A stretch of 64,000 bases of DNA, taken from Lactobacillus sp. ESL0700. Lineage in GTDB: Bacteria > Bacillota > Bacilli > Lactobacillales > Lactobacillaceae. The notes beneath the pieces are model-generated. The model saw only the letters and a program-made list of their open reading frames with translations. It had not been told where the DNA came from and did no database searches. Position 1 is the first letter of the stretch, and each line of letters opens with the position of its first letter. Location of the stretch: NCBI RefSeq assembly GCF_029392095.1, contig NZ_CP113930.1, forward strand, positions 1,054,001 through 1,118,000. Direction: 5' to 3'. Shown here one piece after another: positions 56,818 to 64,000 of this stretch. Both the position numbers and the translations under genes were made by a program.

Positions 56818-57189
56818 TTAGTCCTTAATAACCAATTCTTTGAGTTGGTCTTCAACTTCCGTGCGGCCAACGCCTGCTTGAATGAGTGAAGCTGCTGTAT
56901 AAGCACCTTCAATAAAGGCAGTATCATACAAATGAACGGTTTTATCTGCCATTTCAATGGCCATTTCCAAATTCATTTTGGCACTGCCGAGGTCATAAAA
57001 AGCCATGATTTCGTCAGCTTGATTATCAGCAAAAGCCTGCATAATCTTATCCATGCTGGTACCAATATTGCCATCATTCGTGCCGCCAGCAGTAGTAATC
57101 GAAACATCAGCTGCTACTTGGTCTAATAACTTTTTTAAGCCACTTGCAATTTCCGGAACATGAGAAACTAAGGTGATTCCTAAACTCAT
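56818..57189 (-). CDS. dhaM: PTS-dependent dihydroxyacetone kinase, phosphoryl donor subunit DhaM
   Basis: 123 residues, only the EIIA-mannose-like domain. Phosphorylated His10 lies in LVSHVPEIA. It takes phosphate from HPr and passes it to ADP bound on DhaL. Unlike the E. coli DhaM it has no fused HPr or EI domain. It overlaps dhaL by 4 bases. Confidence 0.95.
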   Translation of the reverse strand: MSLGITLVSHVPEIASGLKKLLDQVAADVSITTAGGTNDGNIGTSMDKIMQAFADNQADEIMAFYDLGSAKMNLEMAIEMADKTVHLYDTAFIEGAYTAASLIQAGVGRTEVEDQLKELVIKD

Positions 57190-57770
57190 AATAATCCCTT
57201 CGTTTCTAACATTGCTTCAAATAGGTAGCCACTTGATTGTGAACCAGGGTCAACATGTCCTCGTGACCGCTCACCTAAATACGAAGCGCGGCCCCTCTTA
57301 GCAACCATTTCCTTAGTAGCTTCGACTGCAGATGCAATTTTTTCCGTGGTCAGATTGCCAGCCTTGACGTCAGGAATTAATGCAGTCCAAACATCAACCA
57401 TTGTTTTGTCGCCTGGTTTGGCACCACCACGCTTTTCGATTCCAATTAAGGCCGCATCTAGCAGTTCGCCCAAATCAGTCGTTGAACTGCTCTTTTTAGC
57501 CATTTCCAAAAAGGCAGTCCCATAAAGAGGCCCGGAAGCTCCACCAACAGTTGAAATCAAGGTCATTGCAATTGTTTTAAAAGCTGCAGTTACACTAGCT
57601 GGCTTCTCAGCGAGTTTTTGGCTGACTGCCGCCATACCACGATTCATGTTAAAACCATGATCGCCATCGCCGATTGGGGTATCTAGGTCACTCAAAAATT
57701 GCTGATTAGCGGCAATTTTAGCCGTAAAATTATTCATCCACTCTGTTAAAGTATCGACAGTTAATGTCAT
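57186..57770 (-). CDS. dhaL: Dihydroxyacetone kinase subunit DhaL
   Basis: 194 residues from the ATG at 57770, which has AAGGGACATAATA in front; the frame is open 12 codons further inside dhaK. Conserved DTPIGDGDHGFNMNRG (about 31, the Mg-ADP site with three Asp), GGASGPLYGTAF and GAKPGDKTMVD. It holds a permanently bound nucleotide that is phosphorylated by DhaM and then phosphorylates dihydroxyacetone on DhaK. Confidence 0.95.
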   Translation of the reverse strand: MTLTVDTLTEWMNNFTAKIAANQQFLSDLDTPIGDGDHGFNMNRGMAAVSQKLAEKPASVTAAFKTIAMTLISTVGGASGPLYGTAFLEMAKKSSSTTDLGELLDAALIGIEKRGGAKPGDKTMVDVWTALIPDVKAGNLTTEKIASAVEATKEMVAKRGRASYLGERSRGHVDPGSQSSGYLFEAMLETKGLL

Positions 57771-57786
57771 TATTATGTCCCTTCTA

Positions 57787-58782
57787 TTACCAAGCAATTG
57801 TTTCAACTGGCGTCTTTAAGGCCTCAAGCCACTTGTCATCCTTTAATTCGAACATGGTCAGTGACAATCCTGCCATATCAAGTGACGTCATGTAATTGCC
57901 GATCTTCATAAATGACGGCTTAATCTTAAATTGCTCAAGTTTATTTAGTAAATCATTACTAAAAATATACTGTTCCATTATCGGGGTTGCACCCATCCCA
58001 TTGACAAGTACAGCATATTTTTTACTGCCATCAAGGTGCATTTCACTATCCAGCTTACTGACTAACTCTTCTACTAAGTCCTTGGCAGGTTTGATCTTTT
58101 CTCGACGATAACCTGGCTCCGAGTGAATACCTACACCAAACTCAATTTCATCTTCTTGAAGAACAAAGCCGGGCTTGCCAGTTTCTGGATTTGTCGCTGC
58201 AGACAAGGCAACAGCAATGGTTTTAATATTCGGCAAAACCTTCTCAGCCAATTCTGCAATCTCATCAAGGCTAGCACCATTTTGAGCAGCTGTTCCCAGA
58301 ATTTTATGCATAAATATCGTCCCAGCTACGCCGCGGCGTCCTTGGGTAAAAGTACTGTTTTCAACGGCAATATCATCATCAATCACGATTGACTTAACTT
58401 TAATGTCGTCCATTTCAGCTAAATCCTTTGCCATATCAAAGTTCATGACGTCGCCAGAATAATTTTTAATTATTAAAAAGACTCCCTGACCTTGATCAAC
58501 AGCCTTGATAGCAGCATAAATTTGATCTGGTGTTGGTGAGGTAAAGACCTCGCCGCAAACAGCAGCACTCAGCATCCCTTTACCCACAAAGCCGGCATGG
58601 GTCGGCTCATGACCAGAGCCACCACCAGTAACAAGACCAACTTTACCCTTCATTGATTCCTTATCGGCGCGCATAACTGCTTCAGCATCAGGAACTTTTT
58701 CAATAAATTGTGGATACGACCGAACCATCCCAGATACCATTTCTGACACAACATTAGCAGGATCATTAATAATTTTTTTCAT
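57787..58782 (-). CDS. dhaK: Dihydroxyacetone kinase subunit DhaK
   Basis: 331 residues. Substrate is bound covalently through His220 in FGVGIHSEPGYRR, and the glycine-rich GLVTGGGSGHEPTHAGFVGKG (about 49) is the family hallmark. First gene of dhaKLM. The order K-L-M-aquaporin is a compact dihydroxyacetone use operon, with PEP as final phosphate donor through the PTS. No glycerol dehydrogenase gene lies nearby. Confidence 0.96.
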   Translation of the reverse strand: MKKIINDPANVVSEMVSGMVRSYPQFIEKVPDAEAVMRADKESMKGKVGLVTGGGSGHEPTHAGFVGKGMLSAAVCGEVFTSPTPDQIYAAIKAVDQGQGVFLIIKNYSGDVMNFDMAKDLAEMDDIKVKSIVIDDDIAVENSTFTQGRRGVAGTIFMHKILGTAAQNGASLDEIAELAEKVLPNIKTIAVALSAATNPETGKPGFVLQEDEIEFGVGIHSEPGYRREKIKPAKDLVEELVSKLDSEMHLDGSKKYAVLVNGMGATPIMEQYIFSNDLLNKLEQFKIKPSFMKIGNYMTSLDMAGLSLTMFELKDDKWLEALKTPVETIAW

Positions 58783-58874
58783 TTTAAATCCTCTTTCAAT
58801 TATAAAACTTAAACTTTATTACAATTCGATTATATCAGTTAGCGCTTTCATTGGCTAATATATTATTATCAAAA

Positions 58875-58898
58875 AAAGCGAAGATTACTCTTCGCTTT
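58875..58898 (-). terminator. Terminator of the nitroreductase gene
   Basis: AAAGCGAAGA pairs with TCTTCGCTTT around a 4-base loop, with a T run on the minus strand. Confidence 0.85.
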
Positions 58899-58903
58899 CA
58901 ATT

Positions 58904-59386
58904 CTATTTTCTAATTACGCGATATCGGTTGGTTCGGTCTTCACTTGGCGTTTCTGCAGCGTGACCAACTGCGACAATTACAGCTGTCGAAAATTCTGAT
59001 GTGATACCTAATTCTGCCTGTAAATCTGGAGCAGTATTTAAAGTACTTGCTGCCATCATTAAGTAAACAGAACCTAAATCAAGATTTGCAGCTTCCACCA
59101 TGATATTTTCAGCGGCAACTGAAGCATCACGCTCGCCAAAATGGCTATCCTTTTTGACATTAATGACAAACAAAAGTGGCGCACCATAGCAGGCATTGTC
59201 AGTTAACTGTTCAATTTTGGCTAACAGCTGCTCGTCTTCTACCACTGTTACTTGCATAACATCTGTTTCGTGCATTCCACATGGTGCTGCTTGAAAAGCC
59301 TGCAGTAATTGCTCAATTTCGTCTTGGCTAACTTTTTCATCTGTATATTTACGAATTGCGACACGTTTTAAAATTGGATCTGACAT
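58904..59386 (-). CDS. Nitroreductase family protein (short form)
   Basis: 160 residues, shorter than the usual 200-220. FMN-binding signs are VAIRKYTDEKVSQDEIEQLLQA at the start, AAPCGMHETDVMQVTVV (with Cys-Gly where most have Ser), and the late GHAAETPSEDRTNRYRVI. The family uses NAD(P)H to reduce nitro groups, quinones or free flavin. It follows the SLAP gene on the same strand, 19 bases apart, but a functional link is not obvious. Confidence 0.82.
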   Translation of the reverse strand: MSDPILKRVAIRKYTDEKVSQDEIEQLLQAFQAAPCGMHETDVMQVTVVEDEQLLAKIEQLTDNACYGAPLLFVINVKKDSHFGERDASVAAENIMVEAANLDLGSVYLMMAASTLNTAPDLQAELGITSEFSTAVIVAVGHAAETPSEDRTNRYRVIRK

Positions 59387-59405
59387 TTTTAAACTTCTTT
59401 CCCAA

Positions 59406-60062
59406 TTACTGATTTACAATTTTCCAACTCTTATGATTTAAATCTGACCATTTAACATAGCCTGTTTCACTAACACCTACATACTTAGTACCATTAATTT
59501 TCTTAGTTTTAATGACAGGAACACGGGTACCCTTTTTGTAGTAACTGTTAGTCCTTTTACCCTTACTGTTATAAATAAACGCACTACGCTTAGCTTTATA
59601 ACTAGCTACTTTAAAACTTTTAACATTATTAGCATTAATATATTGATTTTTCTTATTGTTAATTTGTAATAATGATTTTCCTTTAACGGTTACCATTCCA
59701 GTAATTGTTACAATTGTATTTTTCTTTAGCGCACGCTTCTTAACGCGCTTACCAGATTTATTATAAACATAAGAATTACGTTTCAACTTAACATTTTTAC
59801 CAAGATACGAAACAGCAATAGCACTATTACCATTACTTGTTCCATTATTAGGCTTATCTGCTGCCGGCTTGTCGCTAGTTGCAGGTTGATTAGCATCAGT
59901 TGTCCCTGTTGTTGCAGCTGGCTGCTGATTTGAATTATCTGTAGCAGTAGTTGCAGGCTGGGTAGCTGCTTGGTCGGTAGTTGCTGCTCCTACTTGAGTA
60001 ATGTTAAAACCGAGCGACAAGGAGGCTGCACATACTAGACCTAACAATAATTTCTTCTTCAT
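59406..60062 (-). CDS. Secreted protein with SLAP-type cell-wall domains
   Basis: 218 residues. Signal peptide at 1-26 (KKKLLLGLVCAASLSLGF, cleavage probably after VGA), a low-complexity Thr/Ala/Asn/Pro linker (about 27-82), then two SLAP-like units (about 88-148 and 152-212) with the YNKSGKRVKKRALKKNT and YNSKGKRTNSYYKKGT patterns. Highly basic C-terminal part. Such domains hold S-layer and associated proteins to the wall by charge. This points to an S-layer-type acidophilus-group species. The linker and short size suggest a wall-anchored accessory protein with no enzyme domain. Confidence 0.88.
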   Translation of the reverse strand: MKKKLLLGLVCAASLSLGFNITQVGAATTDQAATQPATTATDNSNQQPAATTGTTDANQPATSDKPAADKPNNGTSNGNSAIAVSYLGKNVKLKRNSYVYNKSGKRVKKRALKKNTIVTITGMVTVKGKSLLQINNKKNQYINANNVKSFKVASYKAKRSAFIYNSKGKRTNSYYKKGTRVPVIKTKKINGTKYVGVSETGYVKWSDLNHKSWKIVNQ

Positions 60063-60251
60063 ATTTCCACCTCATGATGTATTATTTTTTCTTACAGTTT
60101 ATTTTACTACATTAAGATTGCAATTGCCCCCAATTACAAGAAATGTAATGATTTGTAATTTATCTTCAAGCACTAAATGATAATGTTTAGATTTGAAACT
60201 AAATAACTTATAATAAATACTATGTAAATTGTTGTTTTTAGAAAGGGACAT

Positions 60252-61106
60252 ATGAAAAATACAAGTGATCAGCCAATTGAAATTCTAGTTACTATCGATC
60301 AAAACTACATTAAGCCACTTGAGGTGATGATGTACTCGCTCAAACTTAATAATTTAGGGCAAAAGATACGAATTTGGATAATTTATGACAATATTAGTGA
60401 TCCTGCACTAGCTTCTTTAAAAGACTTTGGCAAAAAAATTGGCTTTGAAATTGAGGCTTTAGCAATGAATGCCGATTTTACTTTTCCAGAATCATTACTC
60501 AGCTTGCATGATTACCCACAAGAAATGTATTTTCGCCTTTTATCTGGTAAAATCTTGCCTTCCAGCCTGCACAGAATTATTTACCTTGATCCCGATATTT
60601 TGGTCATTAATTCGATTAAACCGTTATGGCATTTGGATTTAAAGGGTAAAATGTTTGCTGCAGCTGCTCATGAGGGACTTACGGACATCATGAGTTCAAT
60701 TAACAACATTCGCTTGGGCACAACGACTGAGTATTTTAATTCCGGTATTATGCTAATGGATCTGGACCAAATGCGGCAAAAGGTCAAACTTGATGATCTG
60801 ACTACTGCAATCAATCAGCACCACGATACCTTGATTTTGCCTGATCAGGACATTTTGAATTACTTATACGGTGAAGATATCCTTAAAATTCCTGAAACAA
60901 AGTGGAATTATGATTCCCGCGCCTATCCGGTATATTTAACTAGAAGTACTGGCGATTTTAACCTCGAATGGGTCATGCAGAATACCGCCATTCTCCACTT
61001 CTGTGGCAAACCTAAGCCATGGCAAAAGGAAAACCATTCACGCTTTAAGGCACTTTACCTAAATTACCAGCAAATGACCAACAAATTAACAAAAGTCAAA
61101 AAATAA
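60252..61106 (+). CDS. Glycosyltransferase family 8
   Basis: 284 residues, GT-A fold. DXD motif in YLDPDILVI (about 115), upstream FRLLSGKILPSSLHRIIYLD, FNSGIMLMDL (about 165) and the late LHFCGKPKPW with the conserved His. It is related to LgtC/general stress A-type galactosyl- or glucosyltransferases. Acceptor unknown, probably a surface glycan or glycolipid. Single gene, RBS AAAGGG. Confidence 0.88.
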   Translation: MKNTSDQPIEILVTIDQNYIKPLEVMMYSLKLNNLGQKIRIWIIYDNISDPALASLKDFGKKIGFEIEALAMNADFTFPESLLSLHDYPQEMYFRLLSGKILPSSLHRIIYLDPDILVINSIKPLWHLDLKGKMFAAAAHEGLTDIMSSINNIRLGTTTEYFNSGIMLMDLDQMRQKVKLDDLTTAINQHHDTLILPDQDILNYLYGEDILKIPETKWNYDSRAYPVYLTRSTGDFNLEWVMQNTAILHFCGKPKPWQKENHSRFKALYLNYQQMTNKLTKVKK

Positions 61107-61129
61107 TTTGCACAATCGCAATTTTTCTA

Positions 61130-61157
61130 TTGAAGGTCGGCTTAACTGTGCTAAAAT
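61130..61157 (+). promoter_or_regulatory. Sigma-A promoter of the HU gene
   Basis: TTGAAG (61130-61135), 16 bases, TAAAAT (61152-61157). It leaves a leader of about 110 bases before the HU ATG, long for such a gene. Confidence 0.6.
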
Positions 61158-61272
61158 AATTAAAGTTGCTGAATATCAAGCGACACAACGCATTACGTGA
61201 ATAGCATGACGATTGTCTGCAATCAATTGTGTTGACCGTTTTATAATTTTTATAGAAAAGAGAAGATACATT

Positions 61273-61554
61273 ATGGCTTCAATTAACAAATCTGAACTTA
61301 CTAAAGAAGTTGCAGCAAAGACTGGCCTTAAGCAAAAGGAAGCTGAAGGAGTTATTGACGCTTTCATCGACTCAATCAAGGATAACTTGACTAAGGGCGA
61401 AAAGGTACAAATCATCGGCTTCGGTTCATTTGAAGTTCGTCAACGTGCAGAAAGAAAAGGTAGAAACCCACAAACTGGTAAAGCCTTAACTATTCCTGCT
61501 ACTCAAGTACCTGCTTTCAAGCCTGGTAAGGCATTGAAGGATGCAGTTAAATAA
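61273..61554 (+). CDS. DNA-binding protein HU
   Basis: 93 residues from the ATG at 61273 (MASINKSELTKEVAAKTG), after AGAGAAG. The frame upstream is open to 61213 but that part is leader. The DNA-arm signature GFGSFEVRQRAERKGRNPQTG (about 46-66) is complete. Nucleoid protein that bends and compacts DNA. Confidence 0.97.
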   Translation: MASINKSELTKEVAAKTGLKQKEAEGVIDAFIDSIKDNLTKGEKVQIIGFGSFEVRQRAERKGRNPQTGKALTIPATQVPAFKPGKALKDAVK

Positions 61555-61569
61555 TTAACTTAAAATATA

Positions 61570-61603
61570 AAAGACCAGCAAGCAATCTGCTTGCTGGTCT
61601 TTT
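61570..61603. terminator. Bidirectional terminator between HU gene and metI
   Basis: AAAGACCAGCAAGCA pairs perfectly with TGCTTGCTGGTCTTT across a 3-base loop, then T run. Confidence 0.9.
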
Positions 61604-61604
61604 T

Positions 61605-62306
61605 TTAACGGCTTTGGTGATTTAGCTTTTTAGCAAAGAAGTCACCGACAATTTGAACAATAAAAATCAAAATAATTACGAGCACTGTTGCCACTAAGGT
61701 CACATCATTATTAAACCGGTTATAGCCATAAGAAATGGCCGTGTTTCCTAGTCCACCTGCACCGATGGCACCTGCCATAGCGGTTAAGCCAATCAGACTA
61801 ATAATTGTAACGGTCGACACCCGAACTAATTCGGAGCGTGCTTCATTTAGATAAATACTAAAAATTATGTCCCAAATAGTTGCGCCCAAGCTCTGTGCTG
61901 CTTCAATTTTGCCTTGTGCCACACTCTCTAGTGCAACTTGCACTTGCCGAGCATAGAATGGAAAAACACCTAAAGTCAATGGGACTAAGGCAGCTTTCAT
62001 CCCAATTTGTGTTCCCACAATCTTTTGCGTAACTGGTGCGATAAAAGCCAGCAAAATGATAAATGGGATTGCCCGGAAAATTGAAACTACTTTATCGCAA
62101 ATATTAAACCAGAATTTGTTTGGGCGAATGCCATCATCTTTGGTTAAAACAAGAACTACACCAAAAATAATTCCTAATATGCCGCCAAAGATAGCTGACC
62201 AGAAGGTCATAAAGAGAGTTTGAACAATACTGGTACCCCAGCCTGCGTCCCCACTCCAACCGAGTTGAACAACATTTGGAAATACACTACTAAACCAACT
62301 ACTCAT
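61605..62306 (-). CDS. metI: Methionine-type ABC transporter permease
   Basis: 233 residues from the ATG at 62306 behind AAAAGGGGAATTTGT; the frame runs 7 codons further inside metN. About five membrane spans with the EAA-loop-like [22 protein letters not shown] (about 142-163). MetI family permease, dimer in a MetN2I2 complex. Overlaps metN by 8 bases. Confidence 0.93.
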   Translation of the reverse strand: MSSWFSSVFPNVVQLGWSGDAGWGTSIVQTLFMTFWSAIFGGILGIIFGVVLVLTKDDGIRPNKFWFNICDKVVSIFRAIPFIILLAFIAPVTQKIVGTQIGMKAALVPLTLGVFPFYARQVQVALESVAQGKIEAAQSLGATIWDIIFSIYLNEARSELVRVSTVTIISLIGLTAMAGAIGAGGLGNTAISYGYNRFNNDVTLVATVLVIILIFIVQIVGDFFAKKLNHQSR

Positions 62307-63360
62307 ACAAATTCCCCTTTTCATCAAATCTGGTTAACGATACCTGCTGTTCTTTTAAGAAGGCAACTGTTTCCTGCTGTTTTTCACTATCGCCTTTGAC
62401 TAATACTAGCAAGGTACCAATCGGCTCGTCATCAAGCAATTCCACATTGCCGTAAAGCATACTGACTTCAACCCCAATTTCACGATAAAGGTCGATGACA
62501 ATTGACTTAGTTACATTAGCTACACTATAAACTAGTTGATAAATTGCTTCATCATCATTTAAATTATCTAGATGTAACATCTCCAAGGTATTGATAACTT
62601 CAAGTGACCCACCAACAAAGCTCTTAGTCAAGGCCATCTGCGGATGCAAAACGACATCACGCAGCTTACCCTTTTCAACGATTTTGCCTTGTTCCATGAC
62701 TGCTACTTTGTCACAAATCTTCTTAACAGCATCCATTTCGTGCGTAATTAAAACAATCGTTAAGTTCAGCTCTTTTTTGAGCTTTTTCAATAAAGCTAAA
62801 ATTTGTTGTGTGTTTTGCGGGTCCAAGGCACTAGTTGCCTCGTCTGAAATCAAAATGTCTGGTTCATTGGCAAGTGCCCGCGCAATGGCAACACGTTGCT
62901 GCTGCCCACCAGATAATTGTACCGGATAAAAATTTGCCTTGTCCTTTAAGTCAACCAAATCAAGTAAGTGTAATGACTTTTCTTCTATTTCCTTATCCTT
63001 CAACCCAGAATGCTTCAGTGCAAACGATACATTTTCAAGGACAGTCACTTCATTTAACAGGTTGAAGCTCTGGAAAATCATGCCGATTTTTCTACGTGCC
63101 AATTGCAACTGCTTGTTGGCAATAATTTGCTTGCCATCCTTAACAAAGTCTGTACCGTTAACTTGAATGTCACCTGCAGTCGGCTTTTGCAAAAGATTAA
63201 TTGTTCTAACCAAGGTAGACTTACCAGCGCCAGAGAAACCAACGACGCCGTAAATATCGCCTTTTTCAACGTTTAAATTGACATCCTGCACTGCATGAAC
63301 AATTTTTCCTTTCTTATCTGGGAAATCTACATTAACGTGCTTTAATTCGATAATACTCAT
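62299..63360 (-). CDS. metN: Methionine-type ABC transporter ATP-binding protein
   Basis: 353 residues from the ATG at 63360 ([11 protein letters not shown]), with AAAGGATG before it. Walker [11 protein letters not shown] (about 42), signature LSGGQQQR (about 146), Walker [14 protein letters not shown] (about 165), and a C-terminal NIL/ACT-like domain (about 270-350) that in MetN senses methionine. Energises import. Confidence 0.94.
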   Translation of the reverse strand: MSIIELKHVNVDFPDKKGKIVHAVQDVNLNVEKGDIYGVVGFSGAGKSTLVRTINLLQKPTAGDIQVNGTDFVKDGKQIIANKQLQLARRKIGMIFQSFNLLNEVTVLENVSFALKHSGLKDKEIEEKSLHLLDLVDLKDKANFYPVQLSGGQQQRVAIARALANEPDILISDEATSALDPQNTQQILALLKKLKKELNLTIVLITHEMDAVKKICDKVAVMEQGKIVEKGKLRDVVLHPQMALTKSFVGGSLEVINTLEMLHLDNLNDDEAIYQLVYSVANVTKSIVIDLYREIGVEVSMLYGNVELLDDEPIGTLLVLVKGDSEKQQETVAFLKEQQVSLTRFDEKGNLYE

Positions 63361-63376
63361 GAACAATCATCCTTTA

Positions 63377-64000
63377 CTAAAACTTGATATCCCAAGCTGG
63401 TATTGTAGTTTTCTTAAAATACTTCTTAATTAACTTTTTGGTTTCAGCCGTTTGGTAGGCCTTAACAACTGCTTGATAATCCTGATTATCCTTTTCGTCT
63501 TTGCGGGCACAAATGATATTGACCCATTGCAGCGAGTCTTTGTTAAGAGGTTCAACGAAGATTGTTTGCTTTTCGCCAAGTCCTGCAGGTGCCGCAAAAG
63601 TATTATTGACCACTGCCGCGTCAACGCTATTAACTACACGACCACACTGGTCAGCGCTAACTTCCTTGATTTTAAAATTATGGGGATTTTTAACAATATC
63701 TGCAACGGTTAATAACGATTTGTGAGGACGTAATTTAATCAAGCCCGCATTTTTAAGGACAATTAATGAACGTGATTCGTTAGTGGCATCGTTAGGTACG
63801 GCAATTGTTGCACCATCTGGCAGTTGACTAAGCTTGTGATACTTCTTGGAATAAAGTCTAATTGGTGAAATTTGTGTCCGCGCAATTGCAACGATATTAC
63901 CATGATTAGCCTTGTTCCAATCTTTTAAGAAAGCATAGTGTTGAAAGGCATCCAGATCAATATCACCATTTTTTAATGCTTTATTTGGCTGGTTAAAATC
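63377..64000 (-). CDS. metQ: Methionine-type ABC transporter substrate-binding lipoprotein (5' part cut by window edge)
   Basis: The frame is open from 64000 to the stop at 63377, giving 207 C-terminal residues. NlpA/MetQ features are DLDAFQHYAFLKDWN, IRLYSKKYHKLSQLPDGATIAVPNDATNESRSL, and a late FVEPLNKDSLQWVNIICARKDEK. The signal and lipobox lie beyond the window. It is the first gene of metQ-metN-metI. Methionine is the likely ligand by family, though small peptides or other amino acids are possible. Confidence 0.9.
   Translation of the reverse strand, partial: DFNQPNKALKNGDIDLDAFQHYAFLKDWNKANHGNIVAIARTQISPIRLYSKKYHKLSQLPDGATIAVPNDATNESRSLIVLKNAGLIKLRPHKSLLTVADIVKNPHNFKIKEVSADQCGRVVNSVDAAVVNNTFAAPAGLGEKQTIFVEPLNKDSLQWVNIICARKDEKDNQDYQAVVKAYQTAETKKLIKKYFKKTTIPAWDIKF

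Noticed and set aside
63377..63742. metQ as a short 121-residue gene starting at an internal Met
   Set aside because: The same frame is open to the window edge and encodes conserved MetQ sequence upstream, so the gene is simply cut by the window.
1..64000. CRISPR arrays, prophage, insertion sequences, integrons or tRNA genes
   Set aside because: I saw no spaced direct repeats, transposase or integrase frames, attachment-site-like duplications or tRNA cloverleafs on either strand.

Overview
The window reads as chromosome of a low-GC Gram-positive lactobacillus, most likely Lactobacillus in the narrow sense (acidophilus/helveticus/crispatus-like). The grounds are the A+T-rich sequence, strong AGGAGG-type ribosome binding sites with some TTG and GTG starts, four T-box leaders, the glyQ-glyS-dnaG-rpoD order, a secreted protein with SLAP-type cell-wall domains, and a citrate lyase cluster. 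I cannot name the species. I see no insertion sequence, prophage, CRISPR array, rRNA or tRNA gene. Nearly every gene is intact; only the two edge genes are cut.

Region 1 (1-28.7 kb) is mostly housekeeping. It opens with a GntR/ABC pair, peptidase T, a Nif3-like protein and TrmK. The long minus-strand block that follows holds PhoH, YbeY, Era and RecO, then a glycine-type T-box leader driving glyQ-glyS-dnaG-rpoD. Plus-strand genes come next (PPDK-regulator-like protein, msrA, a YitT-family membrane protein, an aminotransferase, tpx), with msrB and a Nudix gene on the minus strand. The prmA-relA-dtd run and a T-box-controlled hisS-aspS operon end the region.

Region 2 (28.8-41.3 kb) is a citrate fermentation island: a SorC/CitI-type regulator, citX, citCDEF, a DASS-family di/tricarboxylate carrier, an RraA-like protein, a lactate-dehydrogenase-fold enzyme carrying the arginine expected of a malate dehydrogenase, a soluble fumarate reductase and fumarase C. 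Together these spell citrate to acetate plus oxaloacetate to malate to fumarate to succinate, a redox sink using two reducing equivalents per citrate. Two operons (fumC-frd and mdh...citF) share a similar A/T-rich upstream motif. citG is not in the window.

Region 3 (41.3-54.1 kb) has CutC, a CopB-type copper ATPase, and a tandem duplication of BrnQ-type amino acid carriers, each with its own promoter and T-box leader. The specifier position of both T-boxes reads GAC (Asp), not a branched-chain codon. Next comes the least explained unit: two paralogous FAD proteins with C-terminal covalent-FMN domains, whose active-site motifs differ from fumarate reductase, plus a second DASS carrier, all divergent from a LysR regulator. 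It looks like an uptake-and-reduction system for an unidentified unsaturated carboxylate, and it is the best candidate here for an undescribed system.

Region 4 (54.1-64 kb) has two glycerol-facilitator-type aquaporins, signal peptidase I, PTS-dependent dihydroxyacetone kinase (dhaKLM), a small nitroreductase, the SLAP surface protein, a family 8 glycosyltransferase, HU, and a methionine-type ABC importer (metNI and part of metQ).
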